Positions 45,222 to 54,891 of a stretch of 64,000 nucleotides of DNA are shown here, piece after piece. Origin of the DNA: Rhodococcus marinonascens NBRC 14363 (GTDB lineage Bacteria; Actinomycetota; Actinomycetes; Mycobacteriales; Mycobacteriaceae); assembly GCF_001894885.1 (NCBI RefSeq), contig NZ_BCXB01000009.1, positions 1-64,000 on the forward strand, given 5' to 3'. The translations under genes were made by a program, and so were the position numbers. Each line of letters begins with the position of its first letter. Within the stretch, counting starts at the first letter, position 1. Below the pieces are notes generated by a model. That model was not told where the DNA came from and made no database searches. It was given only the letters and a program-made list of their open reading frames with translations.

Positions 45222-45983
45222 GTGGCGGCGACGGTCTTCTTCCTGGACCCGTTACCTGAAGTCGGGCACACCGCCGTCCTGGACGGTTCCGAGGGCAGGC
45301 ACGCGGCGACCGTGCGCCGGATCGGTGTCGGGGAGCGGATCGTGCTGGCCGACGGCCGCGGAGGTCTCGCGGACACGGAGGTGACGGCTGCGGCGAAGGA
45401 TCGGTTGGAGTTGTCCGTTCACGTACGACGTCAGATCTCTCTGCCGTCGCCGATCGTTACTGTGGTGCAAGCACTTCCGAAGGCAGACCGATCCGAACTC
45501 GCAGTCGAACTGGCCACCGAGGCGGGTGCCGACGCGATCGTGCCGTGGCAGTCGTCTCGGTGTGTGGCGCGATGGGACGGCCCGAAGGTCGCCAAGGGGG
45601 TCGCGCGGTGGCGTGGCGCCGCCCTGGCGGCCGCCAAGCAGTCCAGGCGTGCGATCGTGCCCGACGTGTCGGAACCGCTGCGGACCGCTGGGGTGTTGGC
45701 CCTCGTGCGTGAGGTGATCGGCCGCGGCGGAGTCGTCGCTGTGCTGCACGAGTCTGCGGCGCTGGGCCTGGCCGAACTCTCGTTACGCTCGGCGGCTGAA
45801 ATCGTGTTGGTCGTCGGCCCCGAAGGCGGCGTCTCCGACGAGGAGATCGACTCATTGACGGAGGCGGGCGCGGTGTCGGTGTTGCTCGGACCGCACGTCC
45901 TGCGAACATCCACCGCAGCAGCGGTGGCGTTGGGTGCGCTCGGTGTGCTTACCGACCGTTGGGGCGCGGCGCCGCTCGCCTGA
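45222..45983 (+). CDS. rsmE: 16S rRNA (uracil1498-N3)-methyltransferase
   Basis: 253 residues. PUA-like N-terminal half (TVFFLDPLPEVGHTAVLDGS, HAATVRRIGVGERI) and SPOUT methyltransferase C-terminus with VTVVQALPKADRSELAVELA, VVGPEGGVSDEEIDSLTEAG and LLGPHVLRTSTAAAVAL. These form the knot that binds S-adenosylmethionine. It methylates U1498 of 16S rRNA. GTG at 45222 follows the dnaJ2 stop by 2 bases, so it is co-transcribed with the chaperone gene, as in mycobacteria. Confidence 0.95.
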   Translation: MAATVFFLDPLPEVGHTAVLDGSEGRHAATVRRIGVGERIVLADGRGGLADTEVTAAAKDRLELSVHVRRQISLPSPIVTVVQALPKADRSELAVELATEAGADAIVPWQSSRCVARWDGPKVAKGVARWRGAALAAAKQSRRAIVPDVSEPLRTAGVLALVREVIGRGGVVAVLHESAALGLAELSLRSAAEIVLVVGPEGGVSDEEIDSLTEAGAVSVLLGPHVLRTSTAAAVALGALGVLTDRWGAAPLA

Positions 45984-46032
45984 CCACACCGGTGCTGCGC
46001 GGAGCTGATCTACCCCGATAGCCTGGTCCTTC

Positions 46033-46794
46033 GTGGACCGCATTCAAATCGCTTACGGACCCGAACCGCAGCAGTTCGGGCACCTCTACGTGCCGGACCA
46101 GCCGGTGTCTGCTCCGGTACCGGTGGTGATGGTCGTGCACGGCGGGTTCTGGAGCGGCGACTACCACCTCAACCTCGGCACGAGCTTCGCGGTCGATCTG
46201 GCGCGACACGGACTCGCGGTGTGGAACATCGAATACCGCCGGCTCGGCGCGGGCGGGGCGTGGCCGGAGATGTCGGCGGACGTCGTCAGCGCGCTCGAGG
46301 CGATCGCGGGACCGGTGGCCGAGCGGTCCCCGATTCCGTTCGACCTCAACCGGATCCGAGTTGTGGGCCACTCGGCAGGCGGGCAGCTCGCGGTGTGGCT
46401 TGCGGGCGAGCCGGACTTGCGGGTCCGGCCAGAACTGGTGGTGTCTCAGGCCGGCGCGCTGGATCTCGCGTCAGCGGCGGAGCGGGGCCGCCGGATCAGA
46501 TACATCGAGGACCTCCTCGGCATGCCTTACCAGGAGAATCCCGACGTGTACCGGTCGGCGTCGCCGCACCACCGGATACCGGTGGGAGTTCCGGTGGTAT
46601 GTGTACACGGCGCCGAGGATGTCCAGGTTCCGGCGAAGGTCAGTGTCCGGTACAGCAAGGCTGCGGCCGAAGCCGGAGACCCGGTCGATCTGCACATCGT
46701 CGAGGGCGAGGACCACTACGCCTTCCTCAATCCCGGCACGGAGTGCTGGACGATCTCGCGGACGGCGCTGTTGTCCGGCGCCGACCAGTTCTGA
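46033..46794 (+). CDS. Alpha/beta hydrolase, esterase-like
   Basis: 253 residues. HGGFWSG after PVPVVMVVHG is the oxyanion HGG motif of BD-FAE/HSL-like esterases, and VVGHSAGGQLAVWLA holds the nucleophile in GHSAG. The acid is probably Asp in CVHGAEDVQVP, and the His in EGEDHYAFLNP. It looks like a kynurenine-formamidase-type or carboxylesterase relative; the substrate is unknown. GTG at 46033 is 49 bases after rsmE. A 277-base gap with no recognisable gene follows (46795-47071). Confidence 0.85.
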   Translation: MDRIQIAYGPEPQQFGHLYVPDQPVSAPVPVVMVVHGGFWSGDYHLNLGTSFAVDLARHGLAVWNIEYRRLGAGGAWPEMSADVVSALEAIAGPVAERSPIPFDLNRIRVVGHSAGGQLAVWLAGEPDLRVRPELVVSQAGALDLASAAERGRRIRYIEDLLGMPYQENPDVYRSASPHHRIPVGVPVVCVHGAEDVQVPAKVSVRYSKAAAEAGDPVDLHIVEGEDHYAFLNPGTECWTISRTALLSGADQF

Positions 46795-47071
46795 CCGATA
46801 CTCGACGGTATTGATAGTCAGCGCGATGCCGCTGCGTGGGGCAAGCTCACGCTGCTCGATCAGACAAGCGCCGGCGCGGTCTGGGATTCGGGTCGGGGGT
46901 GTGCGCTCCCGCGTTTCGCGATGCCCGGGGTTCCCGCCGCATCGGGCCGTTGACCGGGTTTTAAGCCAGCGACCAATCGGGTGGGACCACGGGTGTCCCG
47001 GCGCTAGACTTTGAACATCACGACATCCGTCGCGAATCCTCGGGAACCGGAAAGTAGGCCATATTCCACAC

Positions 47072-48145
47072 GTGAGCGAACAACACCAGGCCGGCGAGGC
47101 GTTCGGCGCAACGCGCCCGGCGGAACGCACAGTGCGTTCGAGTATCGACCTTCCTCCCGACACCGTCCCGCCTCTGCTGGGTTCCTCCGACGGGAATTTG
47201 CGCACCTTGGAACGGGTCCTGGACGCCGACATCCACGTTCGAGGCAACACGGTCACGCTGACGGGGAAACCGGGTGACGTGGCGCTCGCCGAGCGTGTCA
47301 TCGCCGAACTCGGCGCCATCGTTGGTCGCGGTCAGCCGCTGGGTTCCGACGCTGTCCGTCGCACGGTAGGCATGCTCACGCAGGGCTCGAGCGAATCGCC
47401 CGCCGAGATCTTGACCCTCGACATCCTGTCGAGGCGTGGCAAGACGATCCGGCCGAAGACTCTCAACCAGAAGAGGTACGTCGACGCGATCGACGCGCAC
47501 ACGATCGTGTTCGGCATCGGGCCCGCGGGCACGGGCAAGACCTACTTGGCCATGGCGAAAGCGGTGCAGGCGCTGCAGACCAAACAGGTGTCGCGGATCA
47601 TCCTCACCCGCCCGGCGGTCGAGGCGGGTGAGCGGCTCGGATTCCTGCCCGGCACGCTGCACGAGAAGATCGATCCGTATCTGCGGCCGCTGCACGACGC
47701 GCTCCACGACATGATGGACCCCGAGGCCATTCCGAAGCTGATGCAGTCGGGAGTCATCGAGGTGGCGCCGCTTGCCTACATGCGTGGTCGCACGCTCAAC
47801 GACGCGTTCATCATCCTCGACGAGGCGCAGAACACCACCGCGGAGCAGATGAAGATGTTCCTCACCCGCCTGGGATTCGGGTCGAAGGTCGTCGTCACCG
47901 GCGATGTCACCCAGGTGGACCTTCCCGGCGGCTCCCGGTCGGGGCTCCGCGCTGCCACCGAGATCCTCGGGGACGTCGACGACATCTACTTCACCGAACT
48001 CAACAGCAGCGACGTGATCCGGCACCGCTTGGTGTCCGACATCGTCGACGCGTACGAGCGTTTCGAAGCGGACCGGGATGAGAAGGTCGAGTTCGGAAAC
48101 CGCGCGCAACGTAGAGCTGCGCACGCGCGTTCTCCACGACGGTAG
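47072..48145 (+). CDS. phoH: PhoH-family ATPase
   Basis: 357 residues. Walker A GPAGTGKTYLAMAKAVQALQ (about residue 150), then RIILTRPAVEAGERLGFLPG and the Walker B region FIILDEAQNTT. The N-terminal part (RTLERVLDADIHVRGNTVTL) is KH-like. PhoH proteins are RNA-associated ATPases. The gene is adjacent to ybeY, the usual arrangement. GTG at 47072 is the start. Confidence 0.94.
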   Translation: MSEQHQAGEAFGATRPAERTVRSSIDLPPDTVPPLLGSSDGNLRTLERVLDADIHVRGNTVTLTGKPGDVALAERVIAELGAIVGRGQPLGSDAVRRTVGMLTQGSSESPAEILTLDILSRRGKTIRPKTLNQKRYVDAIDAHTIVFGIGPAGTGKTYLAMAKAVQALQTKQVSRIILTRPAVEAGERLGFLPGTLHEKIDPYLRPLHDALHDMMDPEAIPKLMQSGVIEVAPLAYMRGRTLNDAFIILDEAQNTTAEQMKMFLTRLGFGSKVVVTGDVTQVDLPGGSRSGLRAATEILGDVDDIYFTELNSSDVIRHRLVSDIVDAYERFEADRDEKVEFGNRAQRRAAHARSPRR

Positions 48146-48181
48146 GGTGAGTGCCGCCGGAACCAGGAGGAAGCGACACAC

Positions 48182-48724
48182 ATGAGCATCGAAGTCTCGA
48201 ACGAATCGGGCATGGACGTCTCCGAAGAGGAGCTGATCAGCGTTGCCCGCTTCGTGATTGCGAGGATGGACTTGCACCCCGCGGCCGAGTTGTCGATGGT
48301 CCTGGTGGACTCAGCCACCATGGCTGACCTCCATATGCGGTGGATGGATCTACCTGGCCCCACTGACGTGATGTCGTTCCCGATGGACGAACTCGAGCCT
48401 GGCGGTCGCCCGGACTCGCCGGAGCCGGGACCGTTGATGCTGGGCGACATCGTGCTGTGCCCGTCCTTCGCGTCGGATCAGGCCGACCAGGCCGGTCACC
48501 CGCTGGCGCGTGAACTCGCTCTGCTCACCGTGCACGGCGTGCTCCATCTCCTCGGCTACGACCATGCCGAACCGGCAGAGGAGAAGGAGATGTTCGGGCT
48601 GCAGAACCAGTTGCTCGACGACTGGTACGAGGATTTACGCAGAGCCGAGATCGACGCCGAACTTGCTGCCCGGGATCAGAAGTTGCTCGGCAAGGCCGGA
48701 TTCTTCGATTCACCGGATCGGTAA
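48182..48724 (+). CDS. ybeY: Endoribonuclease YbeY
   Basis: 180 residues with the zinc motif [11 protein letters not shown] (HxxxHxxxxxH) and the family block [13 protein letters not shown]. YbeY takes part in 16S rRNA 3' maturation and ribosome quality control. ATG at 48182 follows AGGAGGAAGC, a strong ribosome-binding site. The C-terminus is longer than in E. coli and acidic. It precedes corC by 20 bases. Confidence 0.96.
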   Translation: MSIEVSNESGMDVSEEELISVARFVIARMDLHPAAELSMVLVDSATMADLHMRWMDLPGPTDVMSFPMDELEPGGRPDSPEPGPLMLGDIVLCPSFASDQADQAGHPLARELALLTVHGVLHLLGYDHAEPAEEKEMFGLQNQLLDDWYEDLRRAEIDAELAARDQKLLGKAGFFDSPDR

Positions 48725-48744
48725 CTCCACGTGAAGGGTTTTTT

Positions 48745-50058
48745 GTGAGTAGCGCCATCGCGCTGATCGTTCTCGCGATCGTCTTAGTCCCTCTCGGCGG
48801 TATCTTCGCCGCCGCCGATTCCGCTCTCAACACGATCTCGTCCGCGCGCATCGAAGAGATGGTGAAGGAAGACCGACCGGGCGCGACCCGGGTGCTCCGT
48901 ATCCTGTCGGATCGTCCCCGCTACGTGAATCTCATGGTGCTGCTGCGCATCCTGTGTGAGATCACGGCGACGGTGGTGCTCGTCGGTGGACTGATCGATC
49001 TCCTCGAACCTGCCTGGGCGCTCACGATCACCGCGATCATCATGGTGCTCGTCGACTACGTGGTGATCGGGGTCGGCCCCCGCACACTCGGACGTCAGCA
49101 CGCCTACTCGATCTCGCTGATCGCGTCGGTTCCCCTCCAGTTCATCGGGACCCTGCTGGGTCCGATCAGTCGCCTCCTCATCCTGATCGGTAACGCGATC
49201 ACACCGGGTAAGGGATTTCGCAACGGACCCTTCGCATCCGAGATCGAACTGCGCGAACTCGTCGACATGGCGCAGGAGCGCGGTGTGGTAGCCGCCGAGG
49301 AACGACGGATGATCCAGTCGGTGTTCGAACTGGGCGATACGCCGGCCCGCGAGGTGATGGTGCCCCGCACCGAGATGGTGTGGATCGAGAGCGACAAGAG
49401 CGCCGGACAGGCGACGTCGCTGGCCGTCCGCAGCGGGCACTCGCGGATTCCGGTGATCGGTGAGAATGTCGACGACGTCCTCGGGGTCGTGTATCTCAAG
49501 GACCTCGTGCAGCAGACCTATCATTCACGCGACGGGGGACGCGGTGTCCGCGTCCACGACGTGATGCGCCCCGCCGTCTTCGTGCCGGACTTCAAGCCCC
49601 TCGACAGCTTGCTCGCCGAGATGCAACGCGACCGCAACCACATGGCCGTTCTTGTGGACGAGTACGGCGGAGTCGCCGGATTGGTCACGATCGAGGATGT
49701 CATCGAGGAAATCGTCGGTGAGATAGCGGACGAGTACGACCAGGACGAGACACCGCCGATCGAGGACCTCGGAGACGGCATGTTCCGGGTGTCTGCGCGA
49801 CTGCCCATCGAGGACCTCGGCGAACTGTTCGGCATCGAACTCCTGAACGACGAAGTCGAAACCGTCGGCGGGCTGATCGGATACCAACTCGGCAGGGTTC
49901 CGCTCCCGGGATCCGAGGTTGTGTCGCAGGGATTGATCCTGCGCGGCGAGGGTTCACCCGATGTGCGCGGGCGAGTTCGGGTCACCACGGTCTTCGTGCA
50001 ACGCATCCCGGTAGACGAGGACGAAGACGACGCCGTTCGGGAGAGTGACGATGACTGA
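48745..50058 (+). CDS. Hemolysin-C/CorC-like membrane protein with CBS domains
   Basis: 437 residues. An N-terminal CNNM/DUF21 membrane region ([20 protein letters not shown] and three more helices), two CBS domains ([40 protein letters not shown]) and a C-terminal CorC_HlyC domain ([20 protein letters not shown]). The family is linked to magnesium and cobalt efflux. GTG at 48745 lies directly after a T6 run and AAGGG. It overlaps the next start by 8 bases, so phoH-ybeY-corC-era is one unit. Confidence 0.92.
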   Translation: MSSAIALIVLAIVLVPLGGIFAAADSALNTISSARIEEMVKEDRPGATRVLRILSDRPRYVNLMVLLRILCEITATVVLVGGLIDLLEPAWALTITAIIMVLVDYVVIGVGPRTLGRQHAYSISLIASVPLQFIGTLLGPISRLLILIGNAITPGKGFRNGPFASEIELRELVDMAQERGVVAAEERRMIQSVFELGDTPAREVMVPRTEMVWIESDKSAGQATSLAVRSGHSRIPVIGENVDDVLGVVYLKDLVQQTYHSRDGGRGVRVHDVMRPAVFVPDFKPLDSLLAEMQRDRNHMAVLVDEYGGVAGLVTIEDVIEEIVGEIADEYDQDETPPIEDLGDGMFRVSARLPIEDLGELFGIELLNDEVETVGGLIGYQLGRVPLPGSEVVSQGLILRGEGSPDVRGRVRVTTVFVQRIPVDEDEDDAVRESDDD

Positions 50059-50374
50059 ACTGAGCGCCGAGGATGCCAAGCTGGTCGTACTTGCACGAGG
50101 AGCATTCGGCCGCACCGGAAGTGGTCAAGGGGCTGCCATCCGAGATCTCGACGGGCGCACCTACTCCGCGGGCGCGGTCGCGCTGAAGTTGCTGTCGCTG
50201 ACCGCACTGCAGGCCACCATTTCGGCGGCGGTTTCGAGTGGTGCCGAGGGCTTCGAGGCGGCCGTCGTGATCGGAGCGAGCACGGACGACCCGGGTATCG
50301 CCGCATTACACGAAGTCAGTGCGCAGGCAGTCGTCGTCTTCGCGCAAGCCGATGGATCCGTGATCGAGGAGTGA
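50051..50374 (+). CDS. Cytidine-deaminase-like protein without catalytic motifs
   Basis: 107 residues, [20 protein letters not shown] then [20 protein letters not shown] and [20 protein letters not shown]. This has the fold pattern of cytidine deaminase (first strands and helices), but the zinc motifs HAE/CAE and PCxxC are absent. It corresponds to a short conserved protein between corC and era in mycobacteria. ATG at 50051 overlaps the corC end; era starts 1 base after its stop. Probably non-catalytic; role unknown. Confidence 0.75.
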   Translation: MTELSAEDAKLVVLARGAFGRTGSGQGAAIRDLDGRTYSAGAVALKLLSLTALQATISAAVSSGAEGFEAAVVIGASTDDPGIAALHEVSAQAVVVFAQADGSVIEE

Positions 50375-50375
50375 C

Positions 50376-51293
50376 ATGAGTAGATCCGAATTCCGTTCAG
50401 GATTCGTCTGTTTCGTCGGACGGCCGAACACGGGCAAATCCACGCTGACCAATGCGCTGGTGGGCAGCAAGATCGCGATCACGTCTTCGCGTCCGCAGAC
50501 CACGCGGCACACCATCCGCGGCATCGTGCACCGCGACCACGCGCAGCTGATCCTCGTCGACACCCCTGGCCTGCACCGCCCTCGAACGCTCCTGGGGCAG
50601 CGACTCAATGACCTCGTGCAAGACACCTACTCCGAGGTCGACGTGATCTGCCTGTGCATTCCGGCGGACGAGAAGATCGGCCCCGGCGACCGGTGGATCG
50701 TGCGGCAGGTGCGTCAGATCGCGCCGAAAACGACGATCATCGGCATCGTGACGAAGATCGACAAGGTCAGCAAGGACGCGGTAGGGCAGCAACTGCTGGC
50801 CGTGTCCCAGCTTCTCGGGCCCGAGGCCGACGTCGTGCCGGTGTCCGCCACGTCGGGTGAACAGGTGGAGGTCCTGGTCGACGTTCTCGCGTCGAAGATG
50901 GAGGAGGGCCCGGCGTTCTACCCTGACGGCGAACTCACCGACGAACCCGAGGAAACGCTGATGGCCGAACTCATTCGTGAGGCCGCACTCGAAGGTCTCG
51001 GCGACGAGTTGCCGCACTCCCTCGCGGTGGTCATAGAGGAGATCATCCCTCGCGAAGGCCGCACCGAGAAGCAGGGCGAGCTGCTCGACGTCCACGCCCT
51101 GCTCTATGTCGAGCGCCCGTCGCAGAAGGGCATCGTGATCGGCAAGGGTGGTGCCCGCCTGCGTGAGGTCGGAACGAAGGCACGCCTGCAGATCGAGAAA
51201 CTGCTCGGCGCCAAGATCTTTCTCGAACTACACGTCAAGGTTGCCAAGGACTGGCAGCGAGACCCGAAACAGCTTGGTCGCCTGGGTTTTTAG
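50376..51293 (+). CDS. era: GTPase Era
   Basis: 305 residues. G1 GRPNTGKST, G2 TTRHTIRGI, G3 DTPGLH, G4 TKID, and a C-terminal KH domain with GIVIGKGGARLREVGTKARL then QIEKLLGAKIFLELHVKV. It binds the 3' end of 16S rRNA and is essential for small-subunit assembly. ATG at 50376 begins one base after the preceding stop. The stop is followed by a gap of 5 bases before the convergent tetR end. Confidence 0.97.
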   Translation: MSRSEFRSGFVCFVGRPNTGKSTLTNALVGSKIAITSSRPQTTRHTIRGIVHRDHAQLILVDTPGLHRPRTLLGQRLNDLVQDTYSEVDVICLCIPADEKIGPGDRWIVRQVRQIAPKTTIIGIVTKIDKVSKDAVGQQLLAVSQLLGPEADVVPVSATSGEQVEVLVDVLASKMEEGPAFYPDGELTDEPEETLMAELIREAALEGLGDELPHSLAVVIEEIIPREGRTEKQGELLDVHALLYVERPSQKGIVIGKGGARLREVGTKARLQIEKLLGAKIFLELHVKVAKDWQRDPKQLGRLGF

Positions 51294-51298
51294 TGGGT

Positions 51299-51871
51299 TC
51301 ACGCCCGGATGGAGGCACTGAGCAGTAGTAGCACCGACGCCGAGATGTCGTGATCGCCGCCGCTTCCGGTAGCGAGTCTCCTCAGTTGCAGGCCGGTGAT
51401 GGTGGCGACGATCGTCGGAGCGATCGCGGCGGCATCGGGGACACCCAGGGTGTTGAGTATTGTCACCGCCAGCTCGTCGTATGCGGTGAAACACTCGGCC
51501 GCGGCCTCCCGCAGTTCGTGGTCGCGTCCGGCCTGGATATACAGCTCGAACGGCGCGATCCGTTCGGCGGAGAACGTCAGATCCTTCGCAACTTTCTCTG
51601 TCAGCGCGGCGGCGTCTTCGAGGCTCAGGCCCTTGTCTCGGTACCCATCCGCCAGGTCTGAGAGGCGTTGTGTCTCTTCGACCACGAACCCCGACAGAGC
51701 GGCGCGAAGCAGGTCCGTCTGGGTGGGGAAGTGGTAGGTGATCGATCCGAGTGAGACCCCGGCCGTCGCAGCGATCCGACGATTGGTGACGCCTGGAATG
51801 CCCTCTGTGCCGACGATGTGGAGCGCCGCTGCGAGGACGCGGTCACGAACGTCTGTCGACGCCACCGTCAC
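51299..51871 (-). CDS. TetR-family transcriptional regulator
   Basis: 190 residues. The N-terminal helix-turn-helix is VTNRRIAATAGVSLGSITYH followed by FPTQTDLLRAAL. The rest is an all-helical ligand domain with no recognisable ligand pocket. GTG at 51871 overlaps the amidase stop (GTGA), so it is translated with the amidase. A perfect palindrome just upstream of the amidase gene is a good candidate for its operator, which would make the unit autoregulated. Confidence 0.9.
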   Translation of the reverse strand: MTVASTDVRDRVLAAALHIVGTEGIPGVTNRRIAATAGVSLGSITYHFPTQTDLLRAALSGFVVEETQRLSDLADGYRDKGLSLEDAAALTEKVAKDLTFSAERIAPFELYIQAGRDHELREAAAECFTAYDELAVTILNTLGVPDAAAIAPTIVATITGLQLRRLATGSGGDHDISASVLLLLSASIRA

Positions 51872-53313
51872 CACCACTGCTCGGGGCGTACCTGATCCCA
51901 CCGGAGCACCGACTCGAGTTGTGCGGCGACCGAAACCAGCAGTGGTTCGGCGCCCTCGTGGCCCATCAGCTGGGCGCCGATCGGAAGGTTGTCGGACGTG
52001 AACCCGGCCGGCACATTCACGCTCGGCCAGCCCAGGACGTTCCACGGCCACGCGTAGGGGCAGGTCGCGGTGATGAGCTTGTCCGTGTCCCACGCACTGA
52101 TGCCGTCCATTGCATCGACGCGAGGCGGGGGAGTCGCGGTCGTCGGGGCCAGGACCACGTCGTACTTGTCGAAGATCGCGCCCACGCGCCGATGCATCCG
52201 ACGCTCGGCCGCACGAGCCCCGCGGAGGGGCAGCCCGTGCAGCTTCCGACCGGTGCGCGCGTTGGACTTCGTGCGGGAGTCGACGAGAGAAGGATCCGGG
52301 AGTTTCCGCATCCAGTCATCGACGCCCGCCAGCGATCTCGGCAAGAAGCCCAGGCCGAAAGCGATTCCGTAGTCCGGGTCGTCCACCACGACGCGGTGCC
52401 CGAGCCCCCGCAGGGCGTCGGCGATCCGGTAGACGCCTCGGCGAACCTCCGGGTGCAGGCTCGTGGGAACCGGGGTGAACGGACTGCGCAGGGACAGTGC
52501 GATGCGCAGCGAGCCGGGGTCGCGGCCCACCGCGTCGCTGACGGAGACCGGGGCGGGTGTGTGCAGGTCACCCTGGTGTGGTCCCGATGCGACGTCGAGA
52601 AGCAGTGCCGCGTCCGCGACCGTCCGTGCAAGCGGTCCGTTGACAGTGAGGCCGTGGAAGGCTTCGGCGGCGGGCCAGGTGGAAATGCGTCCCCGCTGGG
52701 GTTTGATCCCGACCAGGTTGGTCCACGCGGCGGGAATCCGGACGGAACCGGCGCCGTCGGATCCGATCGCAGCAGACACCACACCGGCGGAGACGGCCGC
52801 TGCGGCGCCACCGGAGGATCCCCCCGGTGTGTGGTCGCCGTTCCAGGGGTTGCGGGTCCAGCCGAAGGCGGCTCCGCCGGTGAACGGCCACTGCCCCAGT
52901 TCGGGGCTGTTGGTCTTACCCACGATCACGGCGCCGGCGGCGCGCAGTCGGCGCACGACCTCGGCGTCTCGCGCTGCGGGCGGGAAGTCTCCGGGGCATC
53001 CGAACGCGGTCGGTTCGCCCGCCACGTCGACGTCGTCCTTCACGGCGATAGGTACACCGAGCAACGGCAGACGTTCACCGGCCGCGAGGCGACGGTCCGC
53101 CTCGGCGGCCTCGGCCAATGCCTTGCCCCGGCGGACCAGTTTGAACGCGTTGAGCGTCGGCTGGCTCGCCTCGATGCGGTCGAGGGCGGCGCGAGTGGCC
53201 TCGACGGAGGTGGCGGCGCCGGATGCGAGCGCCTTCACCTGCTCGGCGAGTCCCGGCGCCAATTCCCGGCCTTCGCCGCGCTGCTGTTCACTACCCAGTT
53301 GTTCCGTGCTCAT
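51868..53313 (-). CDS. Amidase-signature family amidase
   Basis: 481 residues. The catalytic Lys is in PIAVKDDVDVAGEP, the first Ser in TPGGSSGGAAAAVSAG, and the second in IGSDGAGSVRIPAAWTNLVG, which make the Ser-cisSer-Lys triad. It hydrolyses an amide of unknown type. A similar amidase (AmiA2) lies near era in mycobacteria. ATG at 53313 (MSTEQLGSEQQ) is chosen over the ATG/GTG at 53331. The overlapping tetR gene and the palindrome at 53330-53351 point to ligand-induced expression. Confidence 0.93.
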   Translation of the reverse strand: MSTEQLGSEQQRGEGRELAPGLAEQVKALASGAATSVEATRAALDRIEASQPTLNAFKLVRRGKALAEAAEADRRLAAGERLPLLGVPIAVKDDVDVAGEPTAFGCPGDFPPAARDAEVVRRLRAAGAVIVGKTNSPELGQWPFTGGAAFGWTRNPWNGDHTPGGSSGGAAAAVSAGVVSAAIGSDGAGSVRIPAAWTNLVGIKPQRGRISTWPAAEAFHGLTVNGPLARTVADAALLLDVASGPHQGDLHTPAPVSVSDAVGRDPGSLRIALSLRSPFTPVPTSLHPEVRRGVYRIADALRGLGHRVVVDDPDYGIAFGLGFLPRSLAGVDDWMRKLPDPSLVDSRTKSNARTGRKLHGLPLRGARAAERRMHRRVGAIFDKYDVVLAPTTATPPPRVDAMDGISAWDTDKLITATCPYAWPWNVLGWPSVNVPAGFTSDNLPIGAQLMGHEGAEPLLVSVAAQLESVLRWDQVRPEQWW

Positions 53314-53329
53314 TTCGCCCTCCCGCGTC

Positions 53330-53351
53330 ACTGTTCGTTCGAACGAACAGT
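53330..53351. promoter_or_regulatory. Perfect 22-base palindrome, likely TetR operator
   Basis: Two 11-base arms, ACTGTTCGTTC and its exact complement, without a gap. It lies 17 bases upstream of the amidase start, in the 39-base gap after the MocR gene. Autoregulated tetR-linked operons often have such an operator over the promoter. Confidence 0.75.
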
Positions 53352-53352
53352 A

Positions 53353-54801
53353 TCAGGTCAGATGCCGTTGGACTGTGTTTCCGATCACTTCTGCGGCGCC
53401 GCGAGCTCGAGACTCGGGCAACCGCGCGTATCCGCAGACCAGACCTCTTGGCCCCTTCTCGGTGGTGCGGTAATTGGCGAGGCTGGGGACGCGCACGCCG
53501 CGTGCCTGCAGTTCGAGAGCGAGAGTGGCATCGTCGACCGAACCGGGCAGTGTGAGGGCGACGTGTAGACCGGCCTCGATACCGGCGAGCCCGATGACGT
53601 CCGTGTCGATCGTGGGCAGTTGCTGCTGCAGCGCGGTGACGAAGGCTGTCCTACGCGCAGAGTAGGTGCGGGAGGCGCGGGCGATGTGCTGTGAGAGCGC
53701 ACCCGAGTCGATGAAGTGCGACAGCGCGAGGGTGGTGACGGAGCAGCAGGCTTCACCGGTTGCGCGCAGAGCCTGGACGAGGCGGGGGTGGAGCGCGGGA
53801 GGTGCGATCACCCACGCCACCCGGATCGAGGGGGTGAGGATCTTCGACGCGGTTCCGACGTATGCCACGCATTCACGCCCGCGGTCGATGCTGCGCAGGG
53901 CCGGCAACGCCGACACGTCGTAGCGGAACTCGCCGTCGTAGTCGTCCTCGATGAGGAGTGTCCCGGAAGTGGTTGCGTGGGCGACGAGTTGGGCTCTGCG
54001 GCTTACCGGCATCCGTGCACCCATCGGATACTGATGGGCCGGGGTGCAGTAGGCCGCGACGTCTGTGGCGCACAGCAGTCCGCGATCGAAGCCGTCCCCG
54101 TCCACGGAAACGCAGCGAGCTCGCACGCCCGAATCTTCGAGGACCCTACGCGCGCGGCTGTAGCCGGGTTCTTCGAACGCGACGTCCCGGCCGCCGAATC
54201 CCGCCGCGGCGACGAGGGTGCGGAGCGCGGAGTCGACCCCGGGGACGATCACCAGTTCGTCGGCGTGCGCCGAGATACCCCGGGTGCGGCGCAGATGCTC
54301 CGCGAGGGAACGCCGCAACTCCGGGTGCGCGTCGGGGCCGGGGACGTCGGAGGTCACGGCGGCGGTGGCGGCGAGCCGCCACGCCCTGCGCCAGTCGGTG
54401 GTGGAGATAAGGGAGGGATCGGGGTGGCCTGGGGTGAGATCCCACGACGCATCAGGCTTCTCGGAGGCGGCAGGTGACGCCGGCTGCGACGACGGGGTGA
54501 TCGCGTGCGAGGAGACGTGGGCACGGGCTGCGACGTCAGCACCCGGTGCGATCCGTGTGCCGGAGCCGGCGCGGGCATTGGCGTATCCGGATGAGCACAG
54601 TTCGTCGTACGCGTCGACCACCGAGGCACGGGCGACCGCCAGGTGTTCGGCCAGTGCGCGCGTGGACGGAAGGGGATCGCCGGGCTGGAGGCGACCCATG
54701 CGGATCTCGTCGACGATCGACTCCGCGATGCGGTGCCGAAGCGGTGCGCCGGTGTCCGGCAGCCGCAATGTCAGGTGCAGTTCAGGGCTGATCCGGGGCA
54801 T
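53353..54801 (-). CDS. MocR/PdxR-type GntR regulator with aminotransferase domain
   Basis: 482 residues. An N-terminal winged helix (DEIRMGRLQPGDPLPSTRAL, then AEHLAVARASVVDAYDELC) is joined by a linker to an aminotransferase-like domain with PGHPDPSLI, ELRRSLAEHLRRTRGI, TSGTLLIEDDYDGEFRYD and the PLP Lys in YVGTASKILTPSIRVAW. MocR proteins bind PLP and usually regulate vitamin B6 or amine genes. It is divergent from a pyridoxamine-oxidase-like flavin protein, which is its probable target. ATG at 54801. Confidence 0.93.
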   Translation of the reverse strand: MPRISPELHLTLRLPDTGAPLRHRIAESIVDEIRMGRLQPGDPLPSTRALAEHLAVARASVVDAYDELCSSGYANARAGSGTRIAPGADVAARAHVSSHAITPSSQPASPAASEKPDASWDLTPGHPDPSLISTTDWRRAWRLAATAAVTSDVPGPDAHPELRRSLAEHLRRTRGISAHADELVIVPGVDSALRTLVAAAGFGGRDVAFEEPGYSRARRVLEDSGVRARCVSVDGDGFDRGLLCATDVAAYCTPAHQYPMGARMPVSRRAQLVAHATTSGTLLIEDDYDGEFRYDVSALPALRSIDRGRECVAYVGTASKILTPSIRVAWVIAPPALHPRLVQALRATGEACCSVTTLALSHFIDSGALSQHIARASRTYSARRTAFVTALQQQLPTIDTDVIGLAGIEAGLHVALTLPGSVDDATLALELQARGVRVPSLANYRTTEKGPRGLVCGYARLPESRARGAAEVIGNTVQRHLT

Positions 54802-54837
54802 GGACCCGACAATACTGGTCTGCAGATAATCGCGATT

Positions 54838-54859
54838 GTGGATCTGGAACCTGATCCAC
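54838..54859. promoter_or_regulatory. Inverted repeat in the MocR/PPOX-like divergent gap
   Basis: GTGGATC (54838-54844), 8 bases, then GATCCAC (54853-54859). It lies between the two divergent starts and is a candidate binding site for the MocR regulator. Confidence 0.4.
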
Positions 54860-54891
54860 ACTGGGGCGAGGATCATCTGGTGGACAAGATC

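Noticed and set aside
51919-53568. Plus-strand open frame of 549 residues opposite the amidase
   Set aside because: It is a shadow of the amidase; Arg/Gly-rich with no domain.
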